From the NCBI RefSeq assembly GCF_016765655.2, contig NZ_CP086106.1, forward strand, positions 2,476,501 to 2,540,500: 64,000 nucleotides of DNA. The letters are read 5' to 3'. The position numbers and the translations under genes are program-made. The DNA comes from Skermanella mucosa. GTDB taxonomy: Bacteria; Pseudomonadota; Alphaproteobacteria; Azospirillales; Azospirillaceae. Within the stretch, counting starts at the first letter, position 1. Each line of letters begins with the position of its first letter. Below are positions 53,908 to 63,671 of this stretch, one piece after another. The notes beneath the pieces were generated by a model. That model was not told the origin of the DNA. It worked only from the letters and a program-made list of their open reading frames with translations, and made no database searches.

Positions 53908-55608
53908 ATGGTACGACCAATCATGTCCCTGACGAGCGGTAGCGGCGCTTTCCTTACTCCCGATGCCGGACGCGGCGAGGCCGGCCCGGTAGATGCGTTC
54001 GTGCGCGATAGGCTGCCGCCTCGAGATCAATGGCCGGAGTTGGTCTTCGACCAGCCCCGATACCGCTTCGAGGGTCCGCTCAACGTCACCGTCGAGTTGG
54101 TCGACCGCCATGTGCGCGAGGGGCGCGGTTCCCGGCCATGCTTGATCGAAGCTGAGTCTGGGCGGCTGACTACCTATGCCGAACTGGCTGACCGGATCGA
54201 TCGCATCGCCGCGCTGCTTACCGGCGCCTTCGGCCTCGTTGCCGGCAACCGCGTCCTGCTGCGCGCTCCCAATTCGCCGATGCTGGTGGCCTGCTGGCTA
54301 GCGGTTGCGAAGGCCGGCGGAGTCGTCGTCCCAACGATGCCTTTGCTACGCACCCGCGAACTCGGCGTGATCTGCGCCAAGGCCGAGGTCGGCCTGGTGC
54401 TGTGCGACGACCGGCTGCTGCCGGAGTTGGCCGTCCTGGATACCGTAGCGGGTTCCAGGCCGATTGTGTTGCCGTTCGGCGAACTGGCCGAACGGATGGC
54501 GGAGCAGCCCCCCGGCTTCCAGGCCTGCGCGACCGACGCCGGCGATGCATGCCTGATCGCATTCACGTCAGGAACCACAGGAAACCCCAAGGCCGTCGTC
54601 CATTTCCAGCGCGACCTGATGGCCGTAACGGAAGGGCTCCCGCGCGAGATCCTGAATGCCGGACCCGATGACGTGTTCTGCGCCGGGTCCTCCCTGGCCT
54701 TTACCTATGGCCTAGGCGCCGCAGTCCTGTTTCCGTTGCGGCTCGGCGCAGCGAGCGTCCTGGTCGAGACTGCCACGCCCGAGGCGCTGCTCGATGCGGT
54801 GGCCGACCACGGCGTCTCCCTGATCTTCTCGGTTCCGACCGGCTATCGTGCCATGGCCGACCTGGGGCGCGGCAGGGCATTTCCCAACCTGCGCGCCTGT
54901 GTCTCGGCAGCCGAGGCATTGCCCCGCCGGACGTTCGATGCCTGGTTCGAGGCAACCGGCCTGCCGATCATCGATACCATCGGCTCGACCGAGATGCTGC
55001 ATACCTTCATGGCAAACCCACCCGATGCGCTTCGCCCCGGTGCCACGGGCAAACCTCTGTCGGGATATCGCGCCATGGTCGTGGACGAGGCCTTCCGTCC
55101 GCTTCCGGCCGGGCGGGTGGGCCGCTTGGCGATCCGCGGCCCGGTCGGCTGTCGCTACCTGGACGATCCCCGCCAAGCCGAGTACGTGCAGCATGGCTGG
55201 AACCTGCCCGGAGACGCATTCCTGGTCGATGACGACGGCTATTTCTGGTACCGGGGGCGCACCGACGACATGATCGTTTCCTCCGGGTACAATATTTCCG
55301 GCGTGGAGGTCGAGGAAGTGCTGCTGGAGCATCCCGCCGTGCGCGAGTGCGCAGTCGTTGCTTCGCCCGACGACCGGCGAGGAACCGTCCCCAAGGCTTT
55401 CGTCGTTCCGACCGACGGCGTGCGGGGCGACCCCGAACTGGCAGCGGAACTCCAGGCCTTCGTGAAAAGATATCTCGCCCGCTACAAATACCCGCGCGCG
55501 GTCGAGTTCATGACCGCCCTGCCGCGGACTGAAACGGGCAAGATCCAGCGTTTCAAGCTGCGTGACCTGGAACTGGAGCGCGCAGCCGAGAGAACCTGCC
55601 TTCTATAG
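53908..55608 (+). CDS. Benzoate/2-aminobenzoate-type CoA ligase
   Basis: A 566-residue acyl-adenylate enzyme that would activate an aromatic or fatty acid with ATP and CoA. The N-terminal region (DRLPPRDQWPELVFDQP and GLVAGNRVLLRAPNSPMLVACWLAV) resembles 2-aminobenzoate-CoA ligases. The P-loop is IAFTSGTTGNPKAVVH; later motifs are IDTIGSTEMLHTF, YFWYRGRTDDMIVSSGYNISG and the catalytic Lys in PRTETGKIQRFKL. No aromatic-degradation genes adjoin. It lies 147 bases before an RpfG-like receiver gene. Confidence 0.9.
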   Translation: MVRPIMSLTSGSGAFLTPDAGRGEAGPVDAFVRDRLPPRDQWPELVFDQPRYRFEGPLNVTVELVDRHVREGRGSRPCLIEAESGRLTTYAELADRIDRIAALLTGAFGLVAGNRVLLRAPNSPMLVACWLAVAKAGGVVVPTMPLLRTRELGVICAKAEVGLVLCDDRLLPELAVLDTVAGSRPIVLPFGELAERMAEQPPGFQACATDAGDACLIAFTSGTTGNPKAVVHFQRDLMAVTEGLPREILNAGPDDVFCAGSSLAFTYGLGAAVLFPLRLGAASVLVETATPEALLDAVADHGVSLIFSVPTGYRAMADLGRGRAFPNLRACVSAAEALPRRTFDAWFEATGLPIIDTIGSTEMLHTFMANPPDALRPGATGKPLSGYRAMVVDEAFRPLPAGRVGRLAIRGPVGCRYLDDPRQAEYVQHGWNLPGDAFLVDDDGYFWYRGRTDDMIVSSGYNISGVEVEEVLLEHPAVRECAVVASPDDRRGTVPKAFVVPTDGVRGDPELAAELQAFVKRYLARYKYPRAVEFMTALPRTETGKIQRFKLRDLELERAAERTCLL

Positions 55609-55755
55609 GTTCGTTCCATTATCATTACGTGTCCATGGATTGGTAACTTCCCGTCAAGAATGATTGGGTAGGGTGCATGCTGAGCGATGCCGCAGTGACG
55701 GTTACGAGGTGTCGCGCGCTAGTTCCATGAGTCGTCCCGAGCCCATTGCGCACCT

Positions 55756-56559
55756 ATGCCCATCGTCGTCGTCGTGGACGATCGCCGCATCAATTTGAAG
55801 ATCCTTTCAAAGCTGGCCGGATCGCTGGCCGCTGACATCATCGTCCACGCCTTTGCCGATCCGGTGGAGGCTCTGGACTGGACCGCATCCAACTGTCCGG
55901 ACCTTTGCATCACCGACTTCAAGATGCCGGTTCTGGACGGTGCCGCCTTCATCCGCCGCTTCCGGGCCCAGCCGGATCGCACCCATGTGCCGGTCGTCGT
56001 CGTCACCGCGTTCGATGACGCCAGGCTGCGCCGTCAGGCGCTTGAAGCGGGTGCGGACGATTTTCTGCTGGGACCGGTCGACCCCCTGGAGTTCCGCGCC
56101 AGGGTACGGACGCTGCTGACGCTGAGACGCCAGCACCTGCTGCTCCGTGGACAGGGAGTGCGCGCAACCGTGGCTCGTTGTCGCGACCTGGTAGAAGTGC
56201 TGGACACGGTTCCGGCCATGGTCTCCGCTACTGGGCCGGATGGAAGGTACCAGTACGTCAACCGTACCTATGCGGCGGCGCTGGGAGTTACGGCGGAACG
56301 GGCGGTCGGGCGATCCCCTGCGGATCTGCTTCCGCGTGATGGCGGGACGCGTGCCATGGCGCTGGATCGGCGTGTGGCCGCCCGAGGCGAACCGATGACG
56401 CCGTTCGAGGAGGAGGTCGAGATGCCCGACGGCGTGTGCCGCACCCTGGTTACGCTCAAGACACCCGTGCGTGACCGGGCCGGCACCATCGTGCGAATCG
56501 TCACAGTGTCGATGGATGTGACCGCCTGTGCCCGGACCGGCGATGGAGAAAAGGCATGA
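55756..56559 (+). CDS. Receiver-PAS protein, RpfG-like receiver
   Basis: A 267-residue soluble protein. The receiver (1-125) has VVVVDDRRINLKILSKLAGSL, phospho-Asp in LCITDFKMPVLDG and VVTAFDD; the residue usually Lys is replaced in LLGPVDPLEF. The receiver resembles that of RpfG, but the HD-GYP output is absent: a PAS domain (about 148-260, VLDTVPAMVSATGPDGRYQYV) follows instead. It has no DNA-binding or enzymatic output. The stop overlaps the next ATG (ATGA), so it is coupled to the TM-REC-Hpt gene. Confidence 0.88.
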   Translation: MPIVVVVDDRRINLKILSKLAGSLAADIIVHAFADPVEALDWTASNCPDLCITDFKMPVLDGAAFIRRFRAQPDRTHVPVVVVTAFDDARLRRQALEAGADDFLLGPVDPLEFRARVRTLLTLRRQHLLLRGQGVRATVARCRDLVEVLDTVPAMVSATGPDGRYQYVNRTYAAALGVTAERAVGRSPADLLPRDGGTRAMALDRRVAARGEPMTPFEEEVEMPDGVCRTLVTLKTPVRDRAGTIVRIVTVSMDVTACARTGDGEKA

Positions 56560-58158
56560 CCGGGCAGATCCCGGACCAGACCATCGATCCCGATGGAGAA
56601 CTCGACTTGCCGGTACCTCCGCCAAGTCGGGTTCGTGGTCTGTTGATTTCCTTCGGCTCCGCCGCACTGGGTTTGTCCGCGGCCCTGGCGTTTCATGCCC
56701 TTTCCGGCGTCGACTCCCTGCTGATGCCGGCTCTTGCGGTTGCCCTGCTGACGGCCGGACCCGTCGGGACGGGATGGATCGCGTGGCGGCGCACTCTGCG
56801 CGATGCGTGGCGGGAGATCATGTTCCGATGCGTGGACGAGGTCGTCCTGGCAATCCTGCGCATCCTCGGACTTACCGCCATGATGCTCTATGCCGCCGGC
56901 GTCATGGTTCTTTCTCCCGTTCCGGAGGTCCAACGGCTGGAAGCGGCGATGCTGGTCCTCCAGGCTGGATCGCTTTGCGGCTGGATTATCCTGCTCGACC
57001 TGCTGCGACGCAGGCAGGCTTGCCGAAAAAGGCGCATCGGCGCAGCCTGTGCGGACCTGGTTTGCGTGACCGCACTTCTATGCCTGGGCGGCCCGCCCAT
57101 GCAGGTCTGGATGTTCTGTTATCTTGGCATCGCGCTCGCCAGCGGCCTGGGTGACGGCCGCACCGGCCTGATCCTGGCTTCGGCCGGAGGCGTCGCCGGG
57201 CTTGCCGTGGTCGCGGCTTTCACCGGTGTTCTGTCCGAGACGCCGTTCCTGATCGTCGGGGTCGGAGTGGGGTTGCTGCTGTTGCCAGCCCAGTCGGTCT
57301 TCCTGGCCGGCTCCGGCCTTGGCCGGACGATCGGTCCGCCGAAAAGGAGGTTTCGGATCCTTCTCGCGGAGAATAGCCGGTTCGGGTTGCGCAGCCTTCG
57401 CCGGTTGCTTGAACGCGCAGGACACACCTTGCTCATCGCCGAGGATGGAAATACCGCCCTCGACCTGCTGCACAAGGGGGGGGCTCGATGTCATGCTGCT
57501 CGACGTGCAGCTGCGAGATCCCAATGCACTCGACCTCGTCCGCATGTATCGGTTCATGCGGTCGGAGGACGCGCATCTGCCGATCGTCGGGCTGGTGCCT
57601 GGGCTGACCGATCCGGCCCGCAAGCGGTGCATCGCCGCCGGAATGAACGAGGTGCTGCCGGTGCCGGTCGAGGAGTTCCGGCTACTGGAGGCGGTCGACC
57701 GTCTCGGTGCGGCATCGCTGAGCGCCCGCGAGGCCTTGGAAACGGGCGTCATAGCGTCGATCTCGGCCCATCCCCGCTTCTCCACCGTCGCAGAGCCCTG
57801 CATCGACGAAGATGCGCTCGACGCGCTCCAGTCGCTGGACCCCGACAATGGTTTTCTGGAGGACGTCATCGCGGTTTTCCTTGCCGATGGTGCCGAACTG
57901 ATCGATGCGATGGTCAAGGCATTGAACGAAGGGGACGTGGTCAGCTTCCGGGATCACGCCGACTCGTTGGGAAGCAGTTCCACCCACATAGGTGCAATCC
58001 GCCTCGTCAAGTTACTGGCCCGATGTCGTGACATGCCGACACGGGGCTTTCGAGAGGAAGGCAACCAGAAAATGCTGCAGATCCAAGATGAGTTCAGGCG
58101 CGTCCGAACCGCATTGCAGAGCCATGTCTGGACCCTGCATCACAGCAACTTCAACTGA
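56556..58158 (+). pseudogene. RpfC-like membrane-receiver-Hpt protein, frameshifted at a G8 tract
   Basis: Frame 1 gives an N-terminal region with about six to seven membrane segments (residues 25-260), then the start of a receiver (FRILLAENSRFGLRSLRRLL, ending HKGG). At 57476-57483 there are eight Gs. Beyond them the receiver continues one frame over (LDVMLLDVQLRDPNALDLV), then an Hpt domain with its His in FRDHADSLGSSSTHIGA. Seven Gs would restore about 533 residues. Layout TM-REC-Hpt equals RpfC without its kinase core. The break may be mutation, phase variation or a sequencing error. Confidence 0.8.
57476..57483 (+). repeat. G8 homopolymer at the frameshift
   Basis: A run of eight Gs inside the receiver domain coding region. 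The homologous reading frame switches exactly here; loss of one G restores a full-length protein. Confidence 0.9.
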
Positions 58159-58222
58159 CCGGCACTCCCTTGAACCAGAAGAACATCCGGCACTGTCACC
58201 GCAAAATGCCAAGCGGCGAAGA

Positions 58223-59215
58223 TTACTTCCGGAACCTGCTGAGACACAGGTTCCGTTTGTTCAGCAACGCGGGCAACCCGTGCCCGCCCAACCAGTCGTA
58301 CTCGACCCGGCGCTGCTCGACCACCGGATCGACCGCTCTCAAGGTGTCGTCCGGAATGCCGGGATGACACATTACCAGCCCGATGCCAGCCTGCGGCTCA
58401 GGCAGATCCTCGACGAAGCGGTCCATCATCGCACCGAACGGCACGGGTCTGGAAAAATCATAAACACCACGAAAACTGATGTTGGTCGCAATCGTATGCT
58501 TCCGCGCAAGTTTGTGCAAGCGCCTAGACAACATTGAAACAAAAAAGGACTTGGGAATAGCTATTCCACGCGTTAAGATAGCAGAAGCGCCGTCATGACA
58601 CGATCTTAGATATGGGGTGGCCGTGGTAGGAGACTTCCCCTTCAGCCGGCCGGACAGTGCCCGGATCACCGCCTCCCGGATCGTTGGAAGCTGGTGGACA
58701 TGCTGATGCCCGTCGATGAAGGCAGGCGGACGGCCCAGTGCGGCCTCGAAGGCGTCGATCTGGCGGTTCAGTTCTTCATCGACCTCGTCCGCGTCCAGTC
58801 GGCGACTGTAGGCCAGCCTCATCAGCGAGCCGAGGGAAGGCAAGCGCCCGCCGGGAGCCGTTCGGGGCATGGGACCGATCGGCTGCTGGTCGGTCAGCGT
58901 CAGGTGAAGTCCCACGTCGATCTGGTCGACATAAGGAAGAAGCCAAGTCGCGTGATCCCGCCAGAACGGGGACGAGGTCATGCAGCTGGTGGCCGACAGC
59001 CTTTCGCGGTCGATCAGGTCGCGGATCGCCGAACTGACCCCCGGCGACAAGCCATAATCGTCGGCGCAGAGTACGAATGGCTTGGGGGAGCGTGTCGGCG
59101 GAGGGGGAAAAGCGGCGGTCACGGTGTCGGCTGATCCGTACGGAGGGTGGGGTCGTGCGGCCGGAGATAGAAGCAAAGCCGCCAGGGTTTTGCAACGTGG
59201 GTGCGGGCCTGACAA
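58223..59215 (-). CDS. YdjC/ChbG-family carbohydrate deacetylase
   Basis: A protein of up to 330 residues related to ChbG and hopanoid-linked HpnK deacetylases, which remove N-acetyl groups from oligosaccharides. Metal-site motifs are FVLCADDYGLSPGVSSAI, IDVGLHLTLTDQQP and FIDGHQHVHQLPTIREAV; the C-terminal CHPGIPDD is also typical. The first 35-45 residues are Pro/Arg-rich and unlike the family, so the true start is probably downstream (a GTG near 59120). No hopanoid genes adjoin. It converges on the RpfC-like gene. Confidence 0.85.
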   Translation of the reverse strand: MSGPHPRCKTLAALLLSPAARPHPPYGSADTVTAAFPPPPTRSPKPFVLCADDYGLSPGVSSAIRDLIDRERLSATSCMTSSPFWRDHATWLLPYVDQIDVGLHLTLTDQQPIGPMPRTAPGGRLPSLGSLMRLAYSRRLDADEVDEELNRQIDAFEAALGRPPAFIDGHQHVHQLPTIREAVIRALSGRLKGKSPTTATPYLRSCHDGASAILTRGIAIPKSFFVSMLSRRLHKLARKHTIATNISFRGVYDFSRPVPFGAMMDRFVEDLPEPQAGIGLVMCHPGIPDDTLRAVDPVVEQRRVEYDWLGGHGLPALLNKRNLCLSRFRK

Positions 59216-59536
59216 TCAAACCCTCGCGCCGGACCAGCACCTTGAGCCATCCCATGTTCACCTTCCGCGCGGATGGAAGGCGTCCTGCGACGGTTTGTCA
59301 GCAGGACGTAGGGCACCCGGCGCGCGTTCCCGTTCCCTTGGGCATCGGCAAACGCTTGCCGTTGCCGGATGGACGACTGCCGCACTGTGATGGCCGACAT
59401 TGACCGTCCCGAGCATTTGGGACAACTTGAAGATACGAATCGATCATCAGGGGCCGGGATCGACACAGGTGAGCGCGACCGGACACATGAAGGGCACTTC
59501 ATCTCGGGCGGTTTAACTTCATCAAGGAGCGGGATC
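59216..59536. other. Gap between the YdjC-type and VOC genes
   Basis: About 320 bases. Short open frames exist on both strands, but none has both a ribosome-binding site and a recognisable protein. It must hold divergent promoters. AAGGAG at 59524-59529 belongs to the VOC gene. Confidence 0.45.
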
Positions 59537-60304
59537 ATGTCCACTTCGCCCAGCATCTTCGTATGGCATGAGCTGATGACCGACGACACGGAGTCGGCCA
59601 TCGCCTTCTACCGGGCCGTGGTCGGCTGGAACTCCCAGGACTGGGGGGAACCCGGCGCCTATACGCTGGTCGGCCCGGGGGAGGAGCGGGTCGCCGGGAT
59701 CATGCCTCTGCCCGAGGAAGCCCGGGCGGCCGGTGGCCGACCCGCCTGGCTCGGCTATATCGGCGTCGCGGATGTGGATGCCGCAACGGTTTCCCTGGTT
59801 GCCGCCGGCGGCCGGGTCTGGAAGCAACCCTCCGATATCCCCGAGGTCGGCCGCTTCTCCGTCGTCGCCGATCCGCAGGGCGCCGTGTTCATGCTGTTCA
59901 AGCCGACGGGCGGCAATCGGCCCGCGGCCTCCGATGGAGCACCGGGCCATGTGGGCTGGAACGAGCTGTGCGCGGTGGATTGGGAGCAGGCATTCGACTT
60001 CTATTCCGGGCAGTTCGGCTGGACCAAGGCGGATGGCATCGACATGGGCTTGATGGGCATCTACCAGCTTTTCTCGGCAGGCGGAGCTCCGATCGGCGGC
60101 ATGATGAACAAGCCCGAGGCGATGCCTGTGCCGGCCTGGATATTCTACTTCAATGTGCCCGAAATCGACGCGGCCGTGGCGCGCGTGATGGCGGGCGGCG
60201 GCCAGATCCTCAACGGCCCGATGGAGGTGCCGGGCGGGAGCTGGATCGTGAACTGCGTGGATCCGCAGGGCGCGATGTTCTCGCTGGTGGCACCCGCCCG
60301 CTGA
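59537..60304 (+). CDS. VOC-family protein with two glyoxalase-like domains
   Basis: A 255-residue protein made of two vicinal-oxygen-chelate modules. Domain 1 (about 5-122) starts SIFVWHELMTDDTESAIAFYRAVVGW and domain 2 (about 138-253) starts VGWNELCAVDWEQAFDFYSGQFGW; each ends VxDPQGAxFxLxxP. The metal residues are probably the His and Glu of WHEL and the Glu of WNEL. Members include dioxygenases, lyases and resistance proteins; the substrate is unknown. AAGGAG lies before the ATG at 59537. Confidence 0.9.
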   Translation: MSTSPSIFVWHELMTDDTESAIAFYRAVVGWNSQDWGEPGAYTLVGPGEERVAGIMPLPEEARAAGGRPAWLGYIGVADVDAATVSLVAAGGRVWKQPSDIPEVGRFSVVADPQGAVFMLFKPTGGNRPAASDGAPGHVGWNELCAVDWEQAFDFYSGQFGWTKADGIDMGLMGIYQLFSAGGAPIGGMMNKPEAMPVPAWIFYFNVPEIDAAVARVMAGGGQILNGPMEVPGGSWIVNCVDPQGAMFSLVAPAR

Positions 60305-60492
60305 GAGGGCACGCGGGAGAGGTCCGCATATCCCGGTGACAAGGGCCTCTCCCCTCCTTTGCGATCCCCTGGTGTTCCTGGTATCCGATCCCGCCGTCCG
60401 TACCGCCGCTGGACATGGCGGACGGCGGCTTGACCGCGCCCGTGGATATGATCATAAGTGGTAATCCGAAAAGAGGTTCCAGGGGCAGGTGC

Positions 60493-61425
60493 ATGATGGG
60501 CGGGCGGAAGTTCCGGTTGGTCACCAGAAGCGACTTCGACGGCCTCGTCTGCGCGGTCCTTCTTCGGGAATTGGACATGATCGACGAGATCAAGTTCGTC
60601 CATCCCAAGGACATGCAGGATGGCGTGATCTCCATCGGTCCCCTGGATATCACCACCAACCTGCCTTACGTGCCCGGCGTCCATCTGGCGTTCGACCATC
60701 ATCTCAGCGAGACCAGGCGGGTCGGCCAGCATTCCAACCATGTCATCGATCCCAAGGCACCCTCGGCCGCCCGGGTCGTGTACGACTACTATGGCGGGGC
60801 GGAAAGGTTCGCGGGGATCTCCGGGGAGATGATGAGAGCGGTCGATCAGGCGGATTCGGCCGACTATGGGATCGACGACATCCTGCGTCCGGCCGGCTGG
60901 ACGCTGTTGAACTTCCTGATGGATCCGAGGACCGGGCTCGGACGCTTCCGGGATTTCCGGATTTCCAACTACCAGCTCATGATGGAATTGATCGACCGGT
61001 GCCGGAGCCACGACATCGACGGTATCCTGGCTCTGCCCGACGTCGCCGAACGGGTCGAGCTCTACTTCGCCCAGGAGGAGCTTTTCAGGCAGCAGGTCGC
61101 CCGCATCGCGGTGGTTCACCAGGACTTGGTCGTCCTGGACCTGCGGGCGGAGGAGACCATCCACGCCGGGAACCGCTTCATGGTCTACGCGCTATACCCG
61201 GGCTGCAGGATCTCCATGCATGTCCTGTGGGGCGTGAAGCAGCAGAACACGGTTTTCGCGGTGGGCAAGTCGATCCTGGACCGCACGTCGCCGGTCGCGG
61301 TCGGCCCTCTCATGCTCGAGTATGGTGGTGGCGGTCATGAGGCGGCCGGAACCTGCCAAGTAACCAATGACCGTGCGGAAATCGTCAAGAGAGAGCTTAT
61401 AGAACGACTTTCTACCTTTAAATGA
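60493..61425 (+). CDS. DHH-family phosphoesterase
   Basis: A 310-residue protein related to exopolyphosphatase- and NrnA-like enzymes. Metal motifs are VTRSDFDGLVCAVLLRELDM, LAFDHHLSETRR (the DHH box) and the C-terminal DHHA1-like loop EYGGGGHEAAGTCQV. Substrates in the family are short polyphosphate, pAp or nanoRNA; which one applies here is not visible. The start is at 60493 (two adjacent Met codons). It precedes a sensor kinase on the same strand by 87 bases. Confidence 0.87.
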   Translation: MMGGRKFRLVTRSDFDGLVCAVLLRELDMIDEIKFVHPKDMQDGVISIGPLDITTNLPYVPGVHLAFDHHLSETRRVGQHSNHVIDPKAPSAARVVYDYYGGAERFAGISGEMMRAVDQADSADYGIDDILRPAGWTLLNFLMDPRTGLGRFRDFRISNYQLMMELIDRCRSHDIDGILALPDVAERVELYFAQEELFRQQVARIAVVHQDLVVLDLRAEETIHAGNRFMVYALYPGCRISMHVLWGVKQQNTVFAVGKSILDRTSPVAVGPLMLEYGGGGHEAAGTCQVTNDRAEIVKRELIERLSTFK

Positions 61426-61512
61426 AGCAGTTTCCAGACACTTAGCAAATTATCAACTTGTCGAGCCTAGGCTTGGCAGGTCCCATTGTGAAGCTTGAAG
61501 GACGGCACTTCG

Positions 61513-62889
61513 ATGGAGACGGTTCCTGTCGGTCCTCATGGAGGTACCGTCCGTCGCGCAGCGCTCCATGGAGCCCTGCTCATCTGCGTTTCCGTCGGAG
61601 CGACGCAGGGCCTTCTGGCCCTGGATCTGCTCGAAGCCTTCGCAGCCCCTCTCATCACCATCCTGATCGCGGTCGCCATTGCGGCGACGGCAATGCTGTT
61701 CCGGCTGCGGCAGCGGCTGAGCCGCGCGGCGACCGCGCCGGAAGCGGCCCCGCCGGTCGGTGAAGGTCTCTACGCTTCCATCGTCTCGGCCCTGCCGGAG
61801 TTGATCCTGATCAGCCGCAACGGGCGAGTCGATTATGTCAACGACAGCGGCATCCGCATGGTCGGCGTCGCGTCGGCCGATATCCTTCTCGCCCGCCCGG
61901 TGCTGGACCTCGTCGACGCCGTCACGGCGCGGGAGGTTCGGGATCGCATCGAAGCGGCCCTTCTCGCCGGGGAGGCCGTTGCCCCGTGCGAGATCTGGCT
62001 TTCGCGGTTCGACGGCGCCCCGCTTTGCGTCGAGGCTTGCGGCGTGCCGATGGCCTGCCAACCCGACTCGCTGGTCCTGCTGACCATGCGGGACATCTCC
62101 GATCATCGGCGAACCGAGGCGGCCCTGCGCCGGGCCAAGGAGCAGGCGGAGCTTGCGAACCGCACCCGGAGCCAGTTCCTGGCCAATATGAGCCATGAAC
62201 TGCGCACGCCGCTGAACGCGATCATCGGGTTCTCCGAGATCATCGCCGACGAGGCTTTCGGCCCGACCGGACAGCCGCTCTACACGGAGTACGCCCGCGA
62301 TATCCGCGATGGCGGGCGTCATCTTCTTACGGTGATCAACGACATCCTGGACTATTCCAAGGTCGAGGACGGCAAGATGGAGCTCTACGAGGACATCGGC
62401 GACATAGCAGAGATCATCGCGGCATCCGTGAGGGTCGTCATCGGGCGCGCGGAGAGCGCCGATGTTCGGATCACCCAGGAGATCCAGGAGAATCTACCTC
62501 ACGTCCTGGCGGACGCCATGAAGCTGAAGCAGGTCCTGCTGAACCTGCTGTCCAACGCGGTCAAGTTCACGGCGCGCGGAGGCAGCGTCACCGTTTCCGC
62601 CGCCGTGGCGCCCGATGGCGGACTGGACATCACGGTCGCCGATACGGGGATCGGGATGACCAAAGCCGAGATCGCCATGGCCCTGGAGCCGTTCACCCAG
62701 ATCGAATCCGACCTGAGCCGGAGATACGAAGGGACGGGACTGGGTCTGCCGATCACGAACTCGCTGGTCGAACTGCATGGCGGGCGACTGTTGATCGCCA
62801 GCACGCCCAGCGTGGGCACGCGCGTGACGGTCCACCTGCCGGTCTCCAGAATTCTCCGGCAGGCGGCACCGTCCCTGGCCAGCCGATGA
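61513..62889 (+). CDS. Membrane-bound PAS sensor histidine kinase
   Basis: A 458-residue kinase: two transmembrane segments (about 20-65), a PAS domain (about 85-205, IVSALPELILISRNGRVDYVN), the phosphoacceptor His in FLANMSHELRTPLNAIIGF and an ATPase domain with LLNLLSNAVKFTARGG, DTGIGM and GTGLGLPITNSL. The type is the PleC/DivJ-like HisKA class. The ATG at 61513 follows GAAGGA; a TTG at 61495 is possible. No receiver gene adjoins. Its stop abuts the stop of the convergent methyltransferase gene. Confidence 0.93.
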   Translation: METVPVGPHGGTVRRAALHGALLICVSVGATQGLLALDLLEAFAAPLITILIAVAIAATAMLFRLRQRLSRAATAPEAAPPVGEGLYASIVSALPELILISRNGRVDYVNDSGIRMVGVASADILLARPVLDLVDAVTAREVRDRIEAALLAGEAVAPCEIWLSRFDGAPLCVEACGVPMACQPDSLVLLTMRDISDHRRTEAALRRAKEQAELANRTRSQFLANMSHELRTPLNAIIGFSEIIADEAFGPTGQPLYTEYARDIRDGGRHLLTVINDILDYSKVEDGKMELYEDIGDIAEIIAASVRVVIGRAESADVRITQEIQENLPHVLADAMKLKQVLLNLLSNAVKFTARGGSVTVSAAVAPDGGLDITVADTGIGMTKAEIAMALEPFTQIESDLSRRYEGTGLGLPITNSLVELHGGRLLIASTPSVGTRVTVHLPVSRILRQAAPSLASR

Positions 62890-63549
62890 TCACCCGCGGC
62901 GCAGTGCCGCGAATTCCCGCTGGGAGGCGTTTTCGGTTTGCTTCCCTTCCGGGCTCAACACCAGCAGCTTCACGACGTCACCCATGACGAAATCGTTCCT
63001 GACCGGGGTCAGGCGGGCTTCCGGCAGATAGGATTCGTACTGCGCGGTATAGCGCGCCGCGAAGGCGAAGTTCAGCCAGGGCGAAACGACGCGCATCATC
63101 AGGCGGACCGGCGCCTTCTTCGACATCGTATAGTCCAGGATGCGGATCGTTCCTGTCGGCTTGCAGATGCGGTGCATCTCACGCAATACCGGGAGCTGAA
63201 GCTCCTCCGGCAGGACGCAGAACACGAACGTCGCGGCGATGACGTCGAAATGGTTGTCCGGAAACCTGGTCCTGGTGAGGTCCATCTCCAGGAACTCGGC
63301 GGCGACGCCTTCCTTGGCGGCGCGCTTCCGGGCCCTGACCAGCATGCCGGGACTGTTGTCGACGCCGATGACCCGCGCGTTCCTGGGATAGAAGGGGATG
63401 TTGCATCCCGTTCCGGCCCCGGCGTCCAGCACCATGCCGCCGGCGTCGCGGAATACATCGTTGCGTAGCCGCCGCTTCCAGGAAACTTCGTAGGCTTTGT
63501 CCAGCACGTCGTAAAGAGGAGCAATCCGCTCATACTTTTCGTAACTCAC
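62890..63549 (-). CDS. Class I SAM-dependent methyltransferase
   Basis: A 219-residue methyltransferase of the UbiE/PmtA-like group. The SAM-binding motif is VLDAGAGTGCNIPFYP (about residue 40), the acidic residue is in ARVIGVDNSPGML, and the post-motifs DLTRTRFPDNHFDVIAATFV and LREMHRICKPTGTIRILDY are present. The substrate could be a quinone, lipid or small molecule; it cannot be fixed from sequence. The gene stands alone. Confidence 0.9.
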   Translation of the reverse strand: MSYEKYERIAPLYDVLDKAYEVSWKRRLRNDVFRDAGGMVLDAGAGTGCNIPFYPRNARVIGVDNSPGMLVRARKRAAKEGVAAEFLEMDLTRTRFPDNHFDVIAATFVFCVLPEELQLPVLREMHRICKPTGTIRILDYTMSKKAPVRLMMRVVSPWLNFAFAARYTAQYESYLPEARLTPVRNDFVMGDVVKLLVLSPEGKQTENASQREFAALRRG

Positions 63550-63671
63550 CGCCCATCACCCTTCGCTGGAGATCATCTCAACGGATCGGGTGCGGATACT
63601 CGGTGCTGGAACATAAGGCAAATGAACCTTTTAATACCATCCGGTCCCGGGAAAGTAACGGGAACGTCCTG

